Under the pieces are notes generated by a model. That model saw only the letters and a list, made by a program, of their open reading frames with translations. It did not search any database and was not told the origin of the DNA. Both the position numbers and the translations under genes were made by a program. From positions 3,300,001 to 3,364,000 of the forward strand of contig JALJCS010000034.1 of NCBI GenBank assembly GCA_023055355.1: a DNA stretch of 64,000 nucleotides, given 5' to 3'. Shown here one piece after another: positions 59,991 through 64,000 of this stretch; position 1 is the stretch's first letter; each line of letters opens with the position of its first letter. This stretch comes from Agelaius tricolor (lineage: Eukaryota; Chordata; Aves; Passeriformes; Icteridae).

Positions 59991-62900
59991 GTAGATCCAC
60001 TTTTTCTTCTCAGCCTCTGTCCTGGGTTTAGTTCAGTGTATTTTATAAAACCACAAAGCCAAACAACTGCCAAATAACTCAAGGAATTAATTAACCTCAT
60101 GTTTGGCTTGGCGTGTTCCTTTTTGCCTCCAATTTACTTTCTCAGCAGTAACTTACTGTGCAGTAAATTACAAACAACATTTATTTGACTCATGTTACAG
60201 AGTAAGCTATCATTCCTGAGAGAGGATTATTACTGAGTCAAATATAACTATACTGTAGACATGTTGCACATCATTTATCTGTCTTTAATTTTTTTCTCTT
60301 TGTTTTTTTTTCTGTATGTCACAGACAGACAGAGTTTGGAATTCTGTTTATTTCTGCTCTTCACCAGACTTTTGTATAGACTATTATTTTCACTTGAAAC
60401 ATCGACTGCACTCATAGCAAAGTGATTCCTGACATACCAGAAAGCGAGTTTGAAGATGTCATCTCCAAAAATAAGTTTATTTTAGTGCATGATTGCTTAC
60501 AGTGCTGCATGACACCTACTGAAATCAATACAGTGCTTCCTGAGTACACATTACACAATGTTTCTATTCAAATACTTGAATAAGGGAGTACTTGAAGAAT
60601 AAAATTTTCTTCTAAAGTCTCCATGGCAGAATTTGGCTCACTCCTCTTTCTGTATTTACAGATTTCCCAATGACAGTGGTGGAAGAACTTAGTCACATAC
60701 AGCAAAACACACAAGAGGATTGCTAAAGGTAATTTTGCAACCAATTTTAAATATTCTTGATTTTCACCTGATGAATTAATATAGAAAGAAATAAAAAGAA
60801 AGCCTATTTTTACATGTAGGTAATATTAAATCTGCCATTTAATAGAGCTCACCAAATATAATGTACATGTACTTTGAAGTACATCTCAACCTCTGTCATA
60901 TGACCAAGTCATAATTATGTAGCAAACATATCAAAGGTACTAATGAGAAAATTATTTCTCTGTTGTTTACTGAAAATGTTGTGGTGTTCAGACACCTGGT
61001 AGTTATATTACCAGATCAAGAGATACATTAGTTACAGTAGTGATACCTCATAAAACAGAACCTCAACATCAAGACTTTCATTACAGTAGCTTGTTTTTTC
61101 TTTCCAGTATATAAAACTCTTTCTTCATGATGAAACACAGCTCTGTGTTTCCTATGTCAACTGATCCTAGGGAATTGCAGGATAACATGATCTGCCACGG
61201 TGTGTGTTTATGCTGTATTACCAACTATCTCTTTATGTGCTAATATTTTAATTGCAAGATACTCAGTGTTTGCAGTGTAAAATTGCCAGGAAATACTTTT
61301 TCACTTCATAGGAAGCAAGAAACCTAATATTTAGCATGATTGAAAGGATACAGGTTAATTCTTATTTTCACTGGTTAAGTCTACTCCCGTTCCAATGTAA
61401 CGCCTCAAGCACCCAAACACGTGTCTCAGGGGCTTCCTCTGTGCTGCCCCTGGAGCACAACAACTCTGCAGAGTGTCTGCATTCCCTCTTACAAAACATG
61501 TCTGGCTTAAGTGTATGCACTGGAGGCTCTAGGTTTCTGGAGTCAGAGGTACAGTAGCATCTCAGATTTTTAAGCTATAATTTTTCAGCTCTTTTTGTTG
61601 CTGAACAAAACTATAAACCCATTGGGAGTAGAACTAATGCAGTAGTATCTACTCTTTCTGCTCTCCACCAGTTCAGTATGGTGTCAGACCTCTGCTTAAA
61701 GTGCTTATCAAACCTGCCCTGCCTCAACACAAAGCTCAACAACAGAGAGCAGCAGCACCAGGATCCTGCTCATGGCTCTGCCCTCCTCAGCACTGGTTAG
61801 GAAGAGGGAGGATGAGGAGAGGTGATGTGACCCCACAGTAGTTAGAAACAAGGGCACAGGACACAAAGCAGGCCTATGAGACAGCTCTAGACATATACTG
61901 TGGTCTTAGGACATACTTAATTCAGCCCTTTATCAAAAAATACAATCTGCTGTCTTGACAGAAATGCCTTCATTTATAAAAATGAGTATACTCAGAAAGT
62001 ATGTATGCATTTACTGTCATTTTGTTTTAGCTGAGGTTACTGAGGGTCAATTCCTGTTGTTTACATACAGTCTGGTAATTTTAGTTGTCCTGGTATCTGC
62101 CCAAGTCAGAGTCTTTCCTATCTGCTATCACTGTTGAAAGGAGATTAAGTTATACTTGCAAATGCAAGGAAGTAAGGGTATCCAGTGGGTGCTGCTGAGA
62201 CTTGCTCCAGAACACCTGCCATATAGGCTGAAGATGAGACACTCAGGAAAACAGGGAGAGGAAAACCACCCAGCCAACTTTTAATTAACTCAGAAAAGCA
62301 GAAGAGCTTCAAAGGAATTGCACTGTTGTGCTTGGCCTCTTTTCCTATACATTCTCATGTGCAGAGTCACTGGGTAACTTCAAACTCTTTTATTTTTTAT
62401 GTTTCACTGGGCATGAGCATTGTTACTGTGTGGCTGAATTACAAATAGGATGGGAATCACTTCCACTTCTGCTGTATGTGTTAGTGCTGCAGCAGTAGTG
62501 TTTATGATGTTGGCTGAAGGCGTGCCATAGTTTCTTGGTATACACTGTCCAAAGGTTTGCAATTTGGCTGTAAATGTAGGCTGGGAAAATAGGAATCAGA
62601 AGTAAAAATTGCCTGTGCCTTTCACCCCAGTGCAGCGTGCTCTGAAATGGCAGATTTAAAGCAAAGCAAGAGAAGTAATTTCAATTTTGGAAATCTGTAA
62701 AAACAACAAATATTTTTACTTCTGCACTAATATTCAAGGTGTTCCAATGTGGAACAATGCTTCTGAAAGGCCCTGCATTGACAATTCATCTCTGCTGTCT
62801 TGGAGTCAATTAGGTCAGTCCAAATTGACATCAAGTGTGAAGGTTTCCCACTGATATATGCTCTATATCCCATGGGATCACACAGTTACTTGTAGTATTT

Positions 62901-64000
62901 AGAATACATGGGGATGATCCATAATACATATAAAAGGGGTCTATCCCAGTTTCAGAATAAAACTAATTCACTGGTTTGTATGAGGTACTTGTAAAAAGCT
63001 GCATGTAGCACAGGTAAAACCTAACATTGGTTCAAATCAATGGAAACTCCCCTTTCAGGATCAGGCCTAACTAAAATAAAATAAATGAATCCTGTTAACT
63101 TCAGCAAAATTATGCATGGTGCTCACTGTGATCAATGAATGCTATTGTCTGTCACTTTCCTGAGCACTGCTCTTAGACTAAAATTACAGTTATTTTCTCC
63201 AGGCATTTTAACCTTGAAAAAGGGTGCCTCCAGCAGAACTACTTTTTAAGAACTATCTTGAGGATCAGTAGCAGTATTGCATACTCAAGGATTCTTATAT
63301 TAGAACTTTCATAAATATTGTATACACTGAGTGTGTAATGTGCTGTGTTGGTTCCTCTGCAGCACTGAGATCCATCATGTCAGCAATCAGTGGTTTAAAG
63401 CTCTGAGAATCTAAACTGAAAGTAAGCAATGTAACAGGCTCTGAAGGACTGCACTTGTCAGATGTGGGCAGAGCTGGAGAAAATGAGGGGTCTCGCTCTG
63501 TGCAGCTCGGGTAAGAATGGTTCCAGAGGAGCTGCTTCTTAGAAGGAAAATATGGGCATTCATGTTTCACTTCTAATCATAAGCTCTTGGAAAAAACCAA
63601 AGTCCCAGAAGTCATTCCATCAACTGCTTGGACTATAGTATAACAGGTAGGGAGAATAATCTAGTGTTTAGATTATGAGTCTGATGATTGATTTTTCTCT
63701 CACAAAAGTTTAGTGAACCTTTATGTGATTGACATTAGTGGAATCACCTTTTGATAAAAGCAATTTTAATGGAAAGGTTCTAAAGTCAGGCCTTCCTGGA
63801 GATGTGTACTTTTGTACTTTATTTCCAGTTCTGCCACTGACCTCTGACAAAGGCACTTACCTTGTTTTGTATTACCTCTTTGTAATAGAAAAGCAAATAA
63901 TTAACCCACTTCATTCAGAGTGCCTTAAATTATATGTGTAACAACATAGCATGAACAACATATGCACAAAACTGTAACTATGTGCCACACAAACATTGTG

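Larger units (their letters stand above)
58874..64000 (-). other. PRSS12: PRSS12 intron 1, partial
   Basis: At least 5.1 kb upstream of exon 2. It holds a TA/TG compound microsatellite at 59214-59284 and an AAT repeat at 59971-59990. A search by eye for kringle words (WCFY, DWGYCDC) and for a CpG island was negative, so exon 1 and the promoter should lie to the right of the window. Confidence 0.7.

Noticed and set aside
58874..64000. Kringle/signal-peptide exon of PRSS12
   Set aside because: No kringle words, no GC-rich first-exon composition and no matching donor phase were found, so exon 1 is taken to lie outside the window.

Overview
The window is vertebrate nuclear DNA, most likely from a bird. 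It holds GT-AG spliced genes, AT-rich introns and CR1 LINE fragments of the type that dominates bird and reptile genomes. The introns are compact: the 12 last exons of one gene fit in 25 kb and 12 exons of another in 23 kb. The species cannot be told from what is visible. No bacterial, phage, CRISPR or viral structure was found.

Layout. (1) Positions 1-25074, + strand: the 3' two thirds of a heparan sulfate N-deacetylase/N-sulfotransferase gene. Its 12 coding exons join in frame to 546 residues and a stop codon. Synteny and sequence point to NDST3; the 5' exons lie left of the window. (2) About 25075-30100: NDST3 3' UTR and intergenic DNA with a CR1 fragment. (3) About 30100-30860: a CpG island with a nine-unit, G-run-rich minisatellite, NRF-1, GC-box, YY1 and E-box motifs, and a pyrimidine start tract of the 5'TOP type. 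It drives a small spliced RNA gene without a convincing ORF (about 30675-32360, + strand). From its position and form this is proposed to be the SNHG8-type snoRNA host gene, with a candidate H/ACA snoRNA in its intron. (4) 33580-58873, - strand: PRSS12 (neurotrypsin). Exons 2 to 13 encode four SRCR domains, the activation linker and the complete trypsin domain. Exon 1 (signal peptide, proline-rich stretch and kringle in known orthologues) is not visible and should lie beyond 64000.

The order NDST3 (+), small non-coding host gene (+), PRSS12 (-) is the order I know from human 4q26, so this is a conserved block and not a new system. NDST3 acts in the Golgi on heparan sulfate. Neurotrypsin is a secreted neuronal protease that cuts agrin, itself a heparan sulfate proteoglycan. 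I see no regulatory link between the two in the DNA.

Points worth a second look: a perfect 17-bp tandem duplication that doubles the splice acceptor of PRSS12 exon 7, with only one copy in frame; a very weak donor at PRSS12 exon 4; an Arg-to-Trp change in an SRCR core motif; two minisatellites, one beside the host-gene promoter and one beside an NDST3 splice acceptor; and the candidate H/ACA RNA. All exon borders come from reading splice signals and checking phase by hand. UTR ends, the host-gene exons and the snoRNA are inferences.
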